64,000 bases of DNA from CAYUWG01 sp964448285 (GTDB lineage: Bacteria > Bacteroidota > Ignavibacteria > SZUA-365). Position 1 is the first letter of the stretch, and each line of letters starts with the position of its first letter. The position numbers and the translations under genes are program-made. The notes under the pieces are model-generated. The model saw only the letters and a list, made by a program, of their open reading frames with translations, did not search any database and was not told where the DNA came from. Positions 46,669 to 54,145 of this stretch are shown piece after piece. The stretch is taken from positions 62,001-126,000 of the forward strand of contig CAYUWG010000001.1 of NCBI GenBank assembly GCA_964448285.1, read 5' to 3'.

Positions 46669-46821
46669 TTAGACGATTTTAGCTTCTGCAAGGTTGGCTA
46701 CATCTTGAAACGTTTGCGCCTTCTCCATCGCGTCGATCACTTCTTCAACACGACGGAGTATCTTCCTGTCCGTGATATTGCGCAAGTCCTTCGCGAAGCT
46801 GGATCTGAATCGTGTCTTCAC
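46669..46821 (-). pseudogene. Truncated RelE/ParE-family toxin
   Basis: A 50-residue frame starting with GTG at 46821, overlapping the antitoxin stop by 4 bp, the standard arrangement. The N-terminal half MKTRFRSSFAKDLRNITDRK and ILRRVEEVIDAMEKAQ is that of a RelE/ParE toxin of about 90 residues, but the frame stops after VANLAEAKIV, where a full toxin would continue with a NLKKLKG-like element and the C-terminal catalytic strands. The missing half means it is very likely inactive. The break is 12 bp after the GH26 stop. A shorter, rearranged copy lies at 47.2-47.4 kb. Confidence 0.7.
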
Positions 46822-47024
46822 ACTTTGCCAGGCAGAAGATTGGTGAGTGCGCTCCTCTCAATGAACTCTGTGTTCTCACCTTCTTCGATAGCGCGAGCCA
46901 GCGCGATATCCTCAAGAGCTTCTTCAATCACTTCATGCAGCAATTCCCGTTGTTCGACGATCACTTCAGTGAGAGCTGACTTGATCATATCTTTCAGTTG
47001 CTCAGGATTCATTGTCGTGTCCAT
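46818..47024 (-). CDS. Type II antitoxin-like small protein
   Basis: A 68-residue acidic protein: MNPEQLKDMIKSALTEVIV (helix-rich start) then QRELLHEVIEEALEDIALARAI, ending EFIERSALTNLLPGKV. Such short acidic proteins precede RelE/ParE toxins in many genomes. Here it is intact, although the toxin gene that overlaps its stop is truncated. A second ATG 12 bp on is the more typical start. Upstream is the perfect palindrome CGTTTCGAAACG. Confidence 0.72.
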   Translation of the reverse strand: MDTTMNPEQLKDMIKSALTEVIVEQRELLHEVIEEALEDIALARAIEEGENTEFIERSALTNLLPGKV

Positions 47025-47102
47025 GTTATCTCGCTCGGTTTGCTGAATGTTCGGTGAAGTACAATGCCCTTTTCAGATACACTTGAAAGCAGTAAAGGGT
47101 AC

Positions 47103-47114
47103 CGTTTCGAAACG
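47103..47114. promoter_or_regulatory. Perfect 12-bp palindrome upstream of the antitoxin gene
   Basis: CGTTTCGAAACG, 79 bp upstream of the antitoxin ATG. Antitoxin-binding operators are often palindromes of this size in that position, so autoregulation is a reasonable guess. No promoter boxes of either type are clear here. Confidence 0.35.
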
Positions 47115-47189
47115 CTTCTCATGCTACTACGATACGGAACGATTCATAGAGATGCAATCCTAACGTAAGTGCAACGAACACTTCACGAG

Positions 47190-47365
47190 TATGGTTATCG
47201 CGCGATGCAGGGGCCGACGGTTCTGGCCCGGTGAAGACGTTGGCAGTGGACGAATCGTGACGGTATCTTCAATACGACGGAGTATCTTCCGGTCCGTGAT
47301 GTTGCGCAAGTCCTTCGCGAAGCTGGATCTGAATCGTGTCTTCACACTTTGCCAGCAGAAGAATG
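47190..47365. pseudogene. Rearranged partial duplicate: GH26 fragment fused to toxin fragment
   Basis: Positions 47191-47273 resemble the GH26 gene at about 46304-46388 (offset 885; CGCGATGCAGGGGCCGAC shared, several mismatches and indels). Positions 47269-47362 match the toxin region 46744-46837 (offset 525) with 3 mismatches in the first 87 bp. The two matches abut in the copy but are about 360 bp apart in the original, so the copy lost the GH26 3' end and the truncated part of the toxin. On the minus strand a 61-codon frame begins with the toxin N-terminus (KTRFRSSFAKDLRNITDRK) and continues as nonsense antisense to GH26. Confidence 0.82.
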
Positions 47366-47513
47366 GGTTCAGCCGCCTCACTTTGTATGCACGGAATGCT
47401 TCTAATCTTTATTGATTGAGTAAAACTCCGCAACCGAAATTTTCTCTTGATTATCAGGACATTCAGATTTAAGATTGTGTCGTAGTGAATCTGTAACTCC
47501 AACGGAGGTTTCC

Positions 47514-48197
47514 ATGAACAAGGTTTTTACGCTTCTTCTTTTCCTCTTCGTTCTGCCGTCTGTCCTCTTCGCACAATCCAACCCATTGACATGGAGGTTT
47601 GGCATCAACACGGAGTACAATTACGGGCTGAACGTGTCCCACTATCACGTGGGGAACACCAGCAACAACGGACGCTTCGGCATAGCGCTTGGAGTTCTCG
47701 TGGATTTCCCGCTGACAACTGCCACCGGACTTCGGGTATCGGCGGATTACACGATGCTCTCCTTCTACGACAAGAATACGAAGATCAATGTGGCGACGGA
47801 CGAACAGAACGTTACGGAGAATCTCGACAGGATGATGATTACACAGGGTTCTTTCCAGTATGCCACGCTTCAGGTTCTCTACCGGTTCAACCGATTCCAG
47901 ACTGGCGTGCAGGTCGGTATTCCGGTAGGGGGATCCGTCTTTAACTGCCGCTCGGAATCCCCGGTGGTTCCAAAGCAACAGTTACTCGATGGACCGGATT
48001 ACCTGAACGTTCTCGTACAACTTCGCGCGGGATTGGAAATTCCCCTCGCTAAAATCCGAGACAATGACCTGTCCCTGATGATCTTAGGCTCCGTTCCGCT
48101 CACACAGCACGTAAGGTCCGATGCCCCGACCAGTCCGAAGCTCGACGACAATTTCCGCATCCTCAACATCAGCGCCGGAATGATCTGGCTCTTTTAA
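47514..48197 (+). CDS. Small outer-membrane beta-barrel protein
   Basis: A 227-residue protein. The start has CGGAGG 7 nt upstream and gives signal peptide MNKVFTLLLFLFVLPSVLFAQ. Strands alternate to the C-terminus (FGINTEYNYGLNVSHYHV, LRVSADYTMLSFYDK, FQTGVQVGIPVGGSVF), and the last residues ILNISAGMIWLF end in Phe. An OmpA-like eight-stranded barrel fits the size. A weak promoter pattern (TTG, 20 nt, TAAGATTG) lies at 47447-47477. The function is not known. Confidence 0.72.
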   Translation: MNKVFTLLLFLFVLPSVLFAQSNPLTWRFGINTEYNYGLNVSHYHVGNTSNNGRFGIALGVLVDFPLTTATGLRVSADYTMLSFYDKNTKINVATDEQNVTENLDRMMITQGSFQYATLQVLYRFNRFQTGVQVGIPVGGSVFNCRSESPVVPKQQLLDGPDYLNVLVQLRAGLEIPLAKIRDNDLSLMILGSVPLTQHVRSDAPTSPKLDDNFRILNISAGMIWLF

Positions 48198-48234
48198 TCG
48201 GATTACTCCAACATCAGTGAGAGTTCAGGAAGTC

Positions 48235-48462
48235 ATGCCCACAAAGAAAAGTAAACGCGACATCGAAAGAGATTATCCTGCAAAGCAATTCGTTGCCAAG
48301 CTTCGCCGTCTCGCTGATTGTATCGAACAGGGGAAACGTTTTCAGATTCAGGTAGCCGGAGAGCGGATCTCCGTTCCTTCATCGGCGACGATCAATATCG
48401 AACACGAGCGCGGCGCCGGAGAGGAAGAACTCGAGTTTCAACTCAAGTGGAAATCAGAATAG
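48235..48462 (+). CDS. amphi-Trp domain protein
   Basis: A 75-residue protein. It has the amphi-Trp pattern: ADCIEQGKRFQIQVAGERISVP, then INIEHERG...LEFQLKWK at the end with the terminal tryptophan. Such short domains occur in bacteria and archaea and have no assigned function. AGGA lies about 5 nt before this ATG; an upstream GTG in frame lacks a site. It begins 37 bp after the barrel gene and converges with the T9SS gene that ends 11 bp beyond it. Confidence 0.8.
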   Translation: MPTKKSKRDIERDYPAKQFVAKLRRLADCIEQGKRFQIQVAGERISVPSSATINIEHERGAGEEELEFQLKWKSE

Positions 48463-48472
48463 AACCGCAGCG

Positions 48473-49759
48473 TTACCGCAGAACGGTCAACGGCAGGAGC
48501 CTTCGAGACATGCCATCATTTGCAATCAGGAAAAATGTCCCGGCCTCTAACGATGAAGTCGGTAAAGAGATTGTCTGTGGTTGATTGGGATGCAGTTCCA
48601 ACCGTGACGCTGTTCTCATTCGTCCAAGAACATCGAAGATCTCGAACTGGATCTTCGAAGAGCGTTCAGATCGAATGCGAACGTAGAATTCAGATTGTGA
48701 TACAAGCAGCGGGTTTGGATAACAGGCTTCAATTTCAAAGCCGTAAGGCATTCCCGCTTGATTGCTCGCTGAAAGCGTAAACGGATTTCGTCTCCACGTC
48801 TGTCCGCAATCGGTTGATTCATGCAGTCCATTCACTTTCAAGACAAAAATGTGACACGGATTCTTTGGGTGAAGGATGATATCTGTGATGAACGAACCGC
48901 CGGCAAGAGGCAATGCCTTCCATGTGGCACCCTGGTCTGAACTCATGTAAATGCTGTCCGATGCAGTTGCTGAATACCAGCGGTTGTTAATCCAGTCAAG
49001 TGTTGTTTTCGATATCCATGCGGTGATCGTATCGGGCGCCGATGAATTTTGCCAGTTTGCACCGCCGTCGAAAGTCTCACGGAAAATCTTATCAGCAACG
49101 ATTACGTGATCGGGATTATTCGGATTGATGTACAGTCCTTTTAGAAGCCCCCGGACACTGTCTCGAATCCGCGTCCACGTTATCCCACCATCGGTAGATT
49201 TGTTAACACGATTCCAGAAACCGGCATTGATGTAAGCTGATCCCGACCATACGAGACTCCGTATGGAAGGTGATATCCGAAGGTGTGTCATCATGACATC
49301 CTGGTTCGGCGTCCTGTTTTCGAAGAACCGTTGAGCAGAATTGTATAGCCAAAGACCGCCGTCGCCACAAAGCCAGACCATCGAATCGGAGACGGTAAAG
49401 GAATTCACCATTTCCCAACCATCCGGCGTTTGAATTCTTCGCCACGTTGAATCTGCAGTTCCACGTTCCATCAAGTATGTTCCGCCCCCGGAGACGCTCG
49501 CGCTGGCTAGTACTCTGTCCGGTTTCCCCGACACATAAGCAAGAGTTGTTGCGAACATGATTCCTCCGGTGTCCAGGCCAGTATTCCACTTCGTCCACGA
49601 ATATCCGTCGTCAGTACTTCTGAATATACCGAACCTATTTGTCGAGCAATACATGATCCCACGAGTTGTATCGAAGACCAATGCATAGGGATTATCAACC
49701 TGAGCTTTTGTTATTGCATTCATGCAGAAAAGGATGGCCATCATTGGTATGAGTTTCAC
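48473..49759 (-). CDS. Secreted BNR/sortilin-like propeller protein with T9SS sorting domain
   Basis: A 428-residue exported protein with signal peptide MKLIPMMAILFCMNAITKAQ. The start is GTG with GGAG 8-9 nt upstream. Repeated S-T/S-D-G/D-G-x-[ST]-W motifs (RSTDDGYSWTKW, KSTDGGITWTRI, MSSDQGATWKAL, ESTDCGQTWRR) are Asp-boxes of a BNR/sortilin-like beta-propeller. C-terminal segment from about 340 (CYPNPLLVSQSEFYVRIR onward) is a T9SS type A sorting domain. Likely surface-exposed; no catalytic residues can be assigned. The next gene upstream ends 43 bp away. Confidence 0.85.
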   Translation of the reverse strand: MKLIPMMAILFCMNAITKAQVDNPYALVFDTTRGIMYCSTNRFGIFRSTDDGYSWTKWNTGLDTGGIMFATTLAYVSGKPDRVLASASVSGGGTYLMERGTADSTWRRIQTPDGWEMVNSFTVSDSMVWLCGDGGLWLYNSAQRFFENRTPNQDVMMTHLRISPSIRSLVWSGSAYINAGFWNRVNKSTDGGITWTRIRDSVRGLLKGLYINPNNPDHVIVADKIFRETFDGGANWQNSSAPDTITAWISKTTLDWINNRWYSATASDSIYMSSDQGATWKALPLAGGSFITDIILHPKNPCHIFVLKVNGLHESTDCGQTWRRNPFTLSASNQAGMPYGFEIEACYPNPLLVSQSEFYVRIRSERSSKIQFEIFDVLGRMRTASRLELHPNQPQTISLPTSSLEAGTFFLIANDGMSRRLLPLTVLR

Positions 49760-49802
49760 CTGTTATTCTCCTATCTCAGTGTCTTCGAATAAGATTTCAT
49801 TT

Positions 49803-50660
49803 CTACTCTTCTAATACCGGCTTCCATCCGACGAGGAGTTTTTCGCAGTGCACGAATACGTTGCGGTGTGTATCGAATATCGTAGCGTTCCATTCTTCGG
49901 CAAGATTCTTCGATCTGCAATAGATGTAGCGATCCCGGAGTGGAAGCATGAGTTCACAGAACTGAAGGTATGCCGGGCCAGGAAGAAATGCCTTCATGCG
50001 TGTGCGGAAGTTGAGGATATAGTTCGGTCGCCCGCTGAAATCGGTACCGAAATAGATGTCATTCGCTACCGTACACGAAGCCGAGAATCCCCCGAGAATC
50101 CGCATGAGCCGTCGGTCGAAAGCAAGTTCACCATCCACATAGAGATAACGATCGAGATACTTACTCGAATCCCCGGTCGTGATATAGACGTGCTCTCCAT
50201 CACAGTGCAGCGCGTGAATGTGTCTCACATCGGGGTCGTCATCGTAGAATCCTTTTACGAAACATCCCTTCGCCGTTTTCATGATCAACCGAGGTTCGGA
50301 TTCTCTGTATTCTCCGGCAAGGAATCCACCTTCGATGAAGCAAAAACCGTGGTAGCGGAAATTGAAGTCCGGAACCGGTGGATTCAACGCATTTGCTTCA
50401 CCGTACACAAGGTGCAAGCGTCTGATGCGCGTTTCCCTGTATAAAGTCTCGGCTTCTTCAAGAAGGTCTTGCAGATCATCATCGCATTCAGTGTTCAAGA
50501 CTCCCGGTCGGGAAGTAAGGAATTGATATGCACCATAGGCTGTCTCGAGCACACGTTTTTTTCTGATTATCAGGCCGACCGTCTGAAAGAGCGCTGATGG
50601 CCGACGCGTTTTCCTGAAACGTGATAATGCAGCATCGATGGTTATATCGAACGAACTCAC
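49803..50660 (-). CDS. Conserved-looking protein of unknown function
   Basis: A 285-residue protein without signal peptide or membrane segment, starting with GTG. The first third is helical and basic; the rest has repeated beta-strand units (CFIEGGFLAGEYRESEPRLIMKTAKGCFVKGFYDDD, YVDGELAFDRRLMRILGGFSASCTVANDIYFGTDFSGRPNYIL) that suggest a beta-propeller fold. I recognise no family. It follows the lipoprotein gene by 18 bp on the same strand. Confidence 0.55.
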   Translation of the reverse strand: MSSFDITIDAALSRFRKTRRPSALFQTVGLIIRKKRVLETAYGAYQFLTSRPGVLNTECDDDLQDLLEEAETLYRETRIRRLHLVYGEANALNPPVPDFNFRYHGFCFIEGGFLAGEYRESEPRLIMKTAKGCFVKGFYDDDPDVRHIHALHCDGEHVYITTGDSSKYLDRYLYVDGELAFDRRLMRILGGFSASCTVANDIYFGTDFSGRPNYILNFRTRMKAFLPGPAYLQFCELMLPLRDRYIYCRSKNLAEEWNATIFDTHRNVFVHCEKLLVGWKPVLEE

Positions 50661-50678
50661 GAGCGTGCAAGTCTCATG

Positions 50679-51212
50679 TCATCGCGTACCTGAACCTCCC
50701 TTTTCGCAAGCGTTCTTCATGTGATCAATGAACGGTTCGACGATCATCATGTGGAAACGGTCACCGGGCATGACCGGGTTTTCTTCCGTTCCGGATTCGT
50801 CTTCAGGTGAGACGTTGAATTTCATCGCCTCACTGTTCGGCTTCGGAATAAGATTGAATGCGCGAACCGAAAGCTTTTCATTCTTGTGAATCACTTCAAA
50901 GACGTACCACGATGGTTTGCCGGAAGCCGATGTCGCAACGGAACCCGTTTTCATCGCCTTCGTCCGGAAGTAACCCGAATCGGGAAGAAACACTTTCTGT
51001 TGGAAGCCAAGCCGCGCGAGGTGTTGCTGCGCTTCGTGCAATGCTTTGCTGCTTTCAATCGAACACGGGATAGTGATCGTATTATACGGCACAGTCGATG
51101 CGCAGTGCAGAGAAAGTACGCCGAAGAGAAGCAGAAGAGTTTGTATCGGATGCGATAAACGATACGCTCCTATCCACCGGGCTGTGCGCCTAATGCTCGT
51201 CGTGTTCATCAT
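50679..51212 (-). CDS. Putative lipoprotein overlapping an exported His-rich protein gene
   Basis: A 177-residue protein from the ATG at 51212 (other ATGs at 51209, 51218 and 51236 are possible). Hydrophobic stretch IQTLLLLFGVLSLHC ends in a lipobox-like cysteine. The mature part contains ALHEAQQHLARLGFQQKVFLPDSGYF and AFNLIPKPNSEAMKFNVSPEDE. No family recognised. Its 5' end overlaps the 3' end of the preceding gene by about 23 bp, so translation is probably coupled. Confidence 0.6.
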   Translation of the reverse strand: MMNTTSIRRTARWIGAYRLSHPIQTLLLLFGVLSLHCASTVPYNTITIPCSIESSKALHEAQQHLARLGFQQKVFLPDSGYFRTKAMKTGSVATSASGKPSWYVFEVIHKNEKLSVRAFNLIPKPNSEAMKFNVSPEDESGTEENPVMPGDRFHMMIVEPFIDHMKNACEKGGSGTR

Positions 51213-51606
51213 GCTCATCGGAACAGAGTCCGACAATGATGTGGAACGTGTCGTGGAGATCCGTGAGCGCTTTTGCGATGATCTCCGAGTCGGACTGTGC
51301 TTTCACAAGCTTCACGAGCGCTGCACTGTCTTTCTTGAGTTTCTTCACAGCGGCGATCACTTCCTTCTTCTTGTGTTCCTTCGGAATCTTTGACTTTGCA
51401 AGCGCGGCAGCTTTCTCAGACATCTCCTCCGCGCGTTGGAAAATCGGTTCGAAGTTTCCCTCTTCCATCGGATGGAAAGTTTGGGACATGACGGTGTGGA
51501 ATTCCTTGAGCGCAGGCCACTGTTCGAACAGCGACTGCGCATGCGCCTGTCGGGCGAAGCCAAGCACGAAGGCGATGAATGCAAATGCGAAAAGGGTGTG
51601 TTTCAT
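51190..51606 (-). CDS. Exported helical protein with histidine-rich C-terminus
   Basis: A 138-residue periplasmic protein: signal peptide to about residue 23 (FARQAHAQ), then a helical-bundle pattern (EQWPALKEFHTVMSQTFHPMEEGNFEPIFQRAEEMSEKAAALA, KKEVIAAVKKLKKDSAALVKLV) and the terminal CSDEHDEHDEH. The start has AGGAG 5 nt upstream. The Cys-Asp-Glu-His tail is suited to binding divalent metal. A related four-helix fold occurs in small periplasmic metal proteins, but no family is assigned. Confidence 0.72.
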   Translation of the reverse strand: MKHTLFAFAFIAFVLGFARQAHAQSLFEQWPALKEFHTVMSQTFHPMEEGNFEPIFQRAEEMSEKAAALAKSKIPKEHKKKEVIAAVKKLKKDSAALVKLVKAQSDSEIIAKALTDLHDTFHIIVGLCSDEHDEHDEH

Positions 51607-51686
51607 TTGATCTCCTATTGTTAAAAAACTTTGTCTAACCCGGCTGGAAACTTAAGGCAGATTCCATTTGCGAGCAATGATTATCA

Positions 51687-52289
51687 CTACCGCGCGTCGC
51701 TTTCTATCTCAGACAGCGGTTTGACGATCAACCAGACGATGAAGGGCATCGGAATGTATTCGCGCCCTCCGTAGCCGAGCCGTTTGAGTTCTTCTTTCGG
51801 GACATAGCCATGTTTTTCCGTGCTCATGCCTGCAACGCGATAGCCGAATGATTCGAGGAGACTATCGAGGGGCGCATAGACGCGCGCTTTCAGCATGATC
51901 TCACGAATCTTCATCGGTGGTAAGCGCCTGGTGTTTCGCAGATGCCTGAAGGCTTCGATATGTTTTTTCAACACGTCGGAATAGGAAAGCGGATAATCGA
52001 TTCCAATGGAACGCAGGGCAATTGGGATGCTGTCGATACAAGCGTACCACAAACGGGCGATGCAGGGGAGTTGCTCGGCGAGCGTTTGACGATGAGCATT
52101 GCCTATGCGAAGCAGGTCATATTTTCCTTCGGTCATCTCACTTCGAAACGTCAGCGGCCTGCAGGTATCCGGTTCGGAAGAACGAATGGTGAAAGAGCGC
52201 GACGTTCGCTCCACGGTGAATTGCGAGTGCGCTGTTTGTGCGAATGCAAAACAGCAAACTGAAAGAACGAGCGCGATGCGGCGAAGCAT
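51687..52289 (-). CDS. Exported protein of unknown function
   Basis: A 200-residue protein with signal peptide MLRRIALVLSVCCFAFAQTAHSQ. The mature part is basic and helical (HRQTLAEQLPCIARLWYACIDSIPIALRSIGIDYPLS, REIMLKARVYAPLDSLLESFGY), without repeats or known motifs. It reads away from the DinB-type gene that starts 157 bp upstream. Family unknown. Confidence 0.6.
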   Translation of the reverse strand: MLRRIALVLSVCCFAFAQTAHSQFTVERTSRSFTIRSSEPDTCRPLTFRSEMTEGKYDLLRIGNAHRQTLAEQLPCIARLWYACIDSIPIALRSIGIDYPLSYSDVLKKHIEAFRHLRNTRRLPPMKIREIMLKARVYAPLDSLLESFGYRVAGMSTEKHGYVPKEELKRLGYGGREYIPMPFIVWLIVKPLSEIESDAR

Positions 52290-52445
52290 GGTACAAACTA
52301 TTCGAACCGTACTGAACTTTCAACAAGTGTTAAACGTGCGTACTCACAAAGCTCGAAAGCGCATCGCGGAGTTTTTCATCAGAGAAATTTTCTCCATCAT
52401 ACCCGTGATGGACGAACACAGAATTAATGACTGGAAGGATTCAAC

Positions 52446-52979
52446 ATGGACGAAAGATATCCCATCGGGCGTTTTACTTACTCAGGATTGATGACACCGG
52501 AGTTGCAGGGCGCATGCCGGAAGGAATTACTTCTCGCACCATCTCAACTGCGCGTAGCGGTAGCAGGATTGAATGAGGAGCAGCTCGACACGCCGTACCG
52601 TGATGGCGGATGGACGGTGCGTCAGGTCGTGCATCACGTCCCGGATAGCCATCTCAACGCGTATGTCCGAATGAAGCTCACGCTCACGGAAGAGAAGCCC
52701 ACGATCCGTCCATACGACGAGAAGAAGTGGGCGGAAACGCCGGATGTATTCAATACAGCCGTCGAGATATCGTTGACGTTGCTCGAGTCCGTTCATCAGC
52801 GCTGGATGGAGTTATGGAACGCGCTGACTGACGAAGACTACCGGAAGGTATTCATTCATCCGGACCATGGCGAGCGAACGTTGGATTGGATGCTCGCGCT
52901 TTATGCGTGGCATGGTCGTCATCATACCGCTCACATTACGACGCTTCGGGAACGCATGGGGTGGGAAAGTGGTCACTAA
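52446..52979 (+). CDS. YfiT/DinB-family protein, bacillithiol-transferase-like
   Basis: A 177-residue four-helix bundle protein. It starts MDERYPIGRF, the same YPIGxF opening as YfiT (BstA) proteins, and has the expected histidines: HHVPDSH near 63-69 and WHGRHHTAHI near 158-167. YfiT-type enzymes use a metal held by such histidines and can transfer low-molecular-weight thiols to antibiotics or other electrophiles; in non-bacillithiol organisms the substrate is open. AAGGA lies 6-7 nt before the ATG. The VOC gene following overlaps its stop by 11 bp. Confidence 0.85.
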   Translation: MDERYPIGRFTYSGLMTPELQGACRKELLLAPSQLRVAVAGLNEEQLDTPYRDGGWTVRQVVHHVPDSHLNAYVRMKLTLTEEKPTIRPYDEKKWAETPDVFNTAVEISLTLLESVHQRWMELWNALTDEDYRKVFIHPDHGERTLDWMLALYAWHGRHHTAHITTLRERMGWESGH

Positions 52980-53370
52980 GACGCATTTCATTCTTTACGT
53001 CAAAGATCAGGGACGCAGTACGGCGTTCTATAAACAGATTCTCGGGTATGAACCGGTATTGGATGTTCCCGGTATGACGGAGTTCGAACTTGCCTCCGGA
53101 GAGATACTTGGTCTCATGCCGGTAACGGGAATACAACGACTTTTGGGTGATGCGCTTCCCGATCCTTCACCCGCTCGTGGCATTGCGCGTTGCGAACTCT
53201 ACTTCATCGTTGATGATCCGATGGTGTATCATGCACGTGCGCTTGCAGCAGGTGCGAAAGAGCTAAGCCCGTTTCAACAGAGAGATTGGGGCCACAGCGT
53301 CTCCTACGTTTCCGATGAAGACGGTCACGTGATTGCGTTTGCATCGACCTTGCGTGAAACGGGAAAGTAA
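52969..53370 (+). CDS. VOC family protein
   Basis: A 133-residue VOC domain protein. It begins KTHFILYVKDQGRSTAFYKQILGYEPVLDVPGMTEFELASG and closes with RDWGHSVSYVSDEDGHVIAFAST, typical of glyoxalase/bleomycin-resistance folds. A GTG start at 52969 overlaps the DinB-type gene by 11 bp and gives the canonical N-terminus; a longer frame into that gene lacks a plausible start. Substrate unknown. It ends 33 bp before the convergent msrB gene. Confidence 0.82.
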   Translation: MVTKTHFILYVKDQGRSTAFYKQILGYEPVLDVPGMTEFELASGEILGLMPVTGIQRLLGDALPDPSPARGIARCELYFIVDDPMVYHARALAAGAKELSPFQQRDWGHSVSYVSDEDGHVIAFASTLRETGK

Positions 53371-53403
53371 CTCCCGCATGGACAGTTCGCATGGACGAGC
53401 GAG

Positions 53404-53937
53404 TTACTTCTTTTCGAACTTCAATGCACCGGAGTTTATACAGTAACGCAATCCCGTCGGCTTAGGACCATCATCGAAGACATGACCGAGATGTCCCCCG
53501 CATCGTGAGCAGGTGATTTCCGTGCGGGCCATACCGTAACTCTTATCGACAGACTCTTCGACCGCAGCCTCAGAGAGTGGTTGGTAATAACTTGGCCATC
53601 CGCATCCTGAGTCGTATTTGCTGTCGCTCGAGAATAACTCGTTTCCGCATGCAGCACAGATGTACACGCCCTTCTCCTTGTGATCGTAGTATCTTCCAGT
53701 AAAAGCGCGCTCTGTTCCCTTCTCGCGAAGGATGTGGTATTGCTCGTTGGAAAGTTCGCGACGCCATTCGTCGTCGGTTTTGACAATCTTTTCGCTCATG
53801 GATTTTCCTTTCTGTTTCAATGAATCTTTCGGGAGAGATGCTGCCTTTGCCGTGAAGTGGCTCTCCCTGCTACTTTCACCGGTGCACGCAGACAAACACA
53901 AGGAGACACAAGTGAGAAAGATAAGGGATCGGATCAT
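53404..53937 (-). CDS. msrB: Lipoprotein peptide-methionine (R)-S-oxide reductase
   Basis: A 177-residue MsrB with a lipoprotein signal MIRSLIFLTCVSLCLSAC (lipid cysteine C18), so it repairs oxidised methionines outside the cytoplasm. Zinc cysteines C94 and C97 (CAAC) and C143 and C146 (CSRC), resolving-type cysteine C112, and the catalytic C166 in RYCINSGAL are all present. The start at 53937 is supported by AAAGG upstream and by the signal peptide. A MsrB on the envelope fits an organism exporting many proteins through the periplasm. Confidence 0.93.
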   Translation of the reverse strand: MIRSLIFLTCVSLCLSACTGESSRESHFTAKAASLPKDSLKQKGKSMSEKIVKTDDEWRRELSNEQYHILREKGTERAFTGRYYDHKEKGVYICAACGNELFSSDSKYDSGCGWPSYYQPLSEAAVEESVDKSYGMARTEITCSRCGGHLGHVFDDGPKPTGLRYCINSGALKFEKK

Positions 53938-53980
53938 AAGAGGCCTTTCATAATTGGAGTTAAGGATAATCTCCGAGTGA

Positions 53981-54010
53981 CACACATATGCTCATGTTCA
54001 CTCGTACCAA
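53981..54010 (-). promoter_or_regulatory. Bacteroidota-type promoter candidate for msrB
   Basis: On the minus strand TTG, exactly 19 nt, TATGTGTG, one mismatch from TAnnTTTG. It lies 44 bp upstream of the msrB start codon. Confidence 0.5.
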
Positions 54011-54145
54011 TAAGGCAAAGCGGGCGAAAAAAAGTTCCGATGCTTCCGGGGAGAATTTCCTGCCAAGGTGATATTGTATTTCGAATGATTCTCAGCTACT
54101 TTCTCATAGAGGCTCACATCGCATATCATCAGATCGGATACATCC

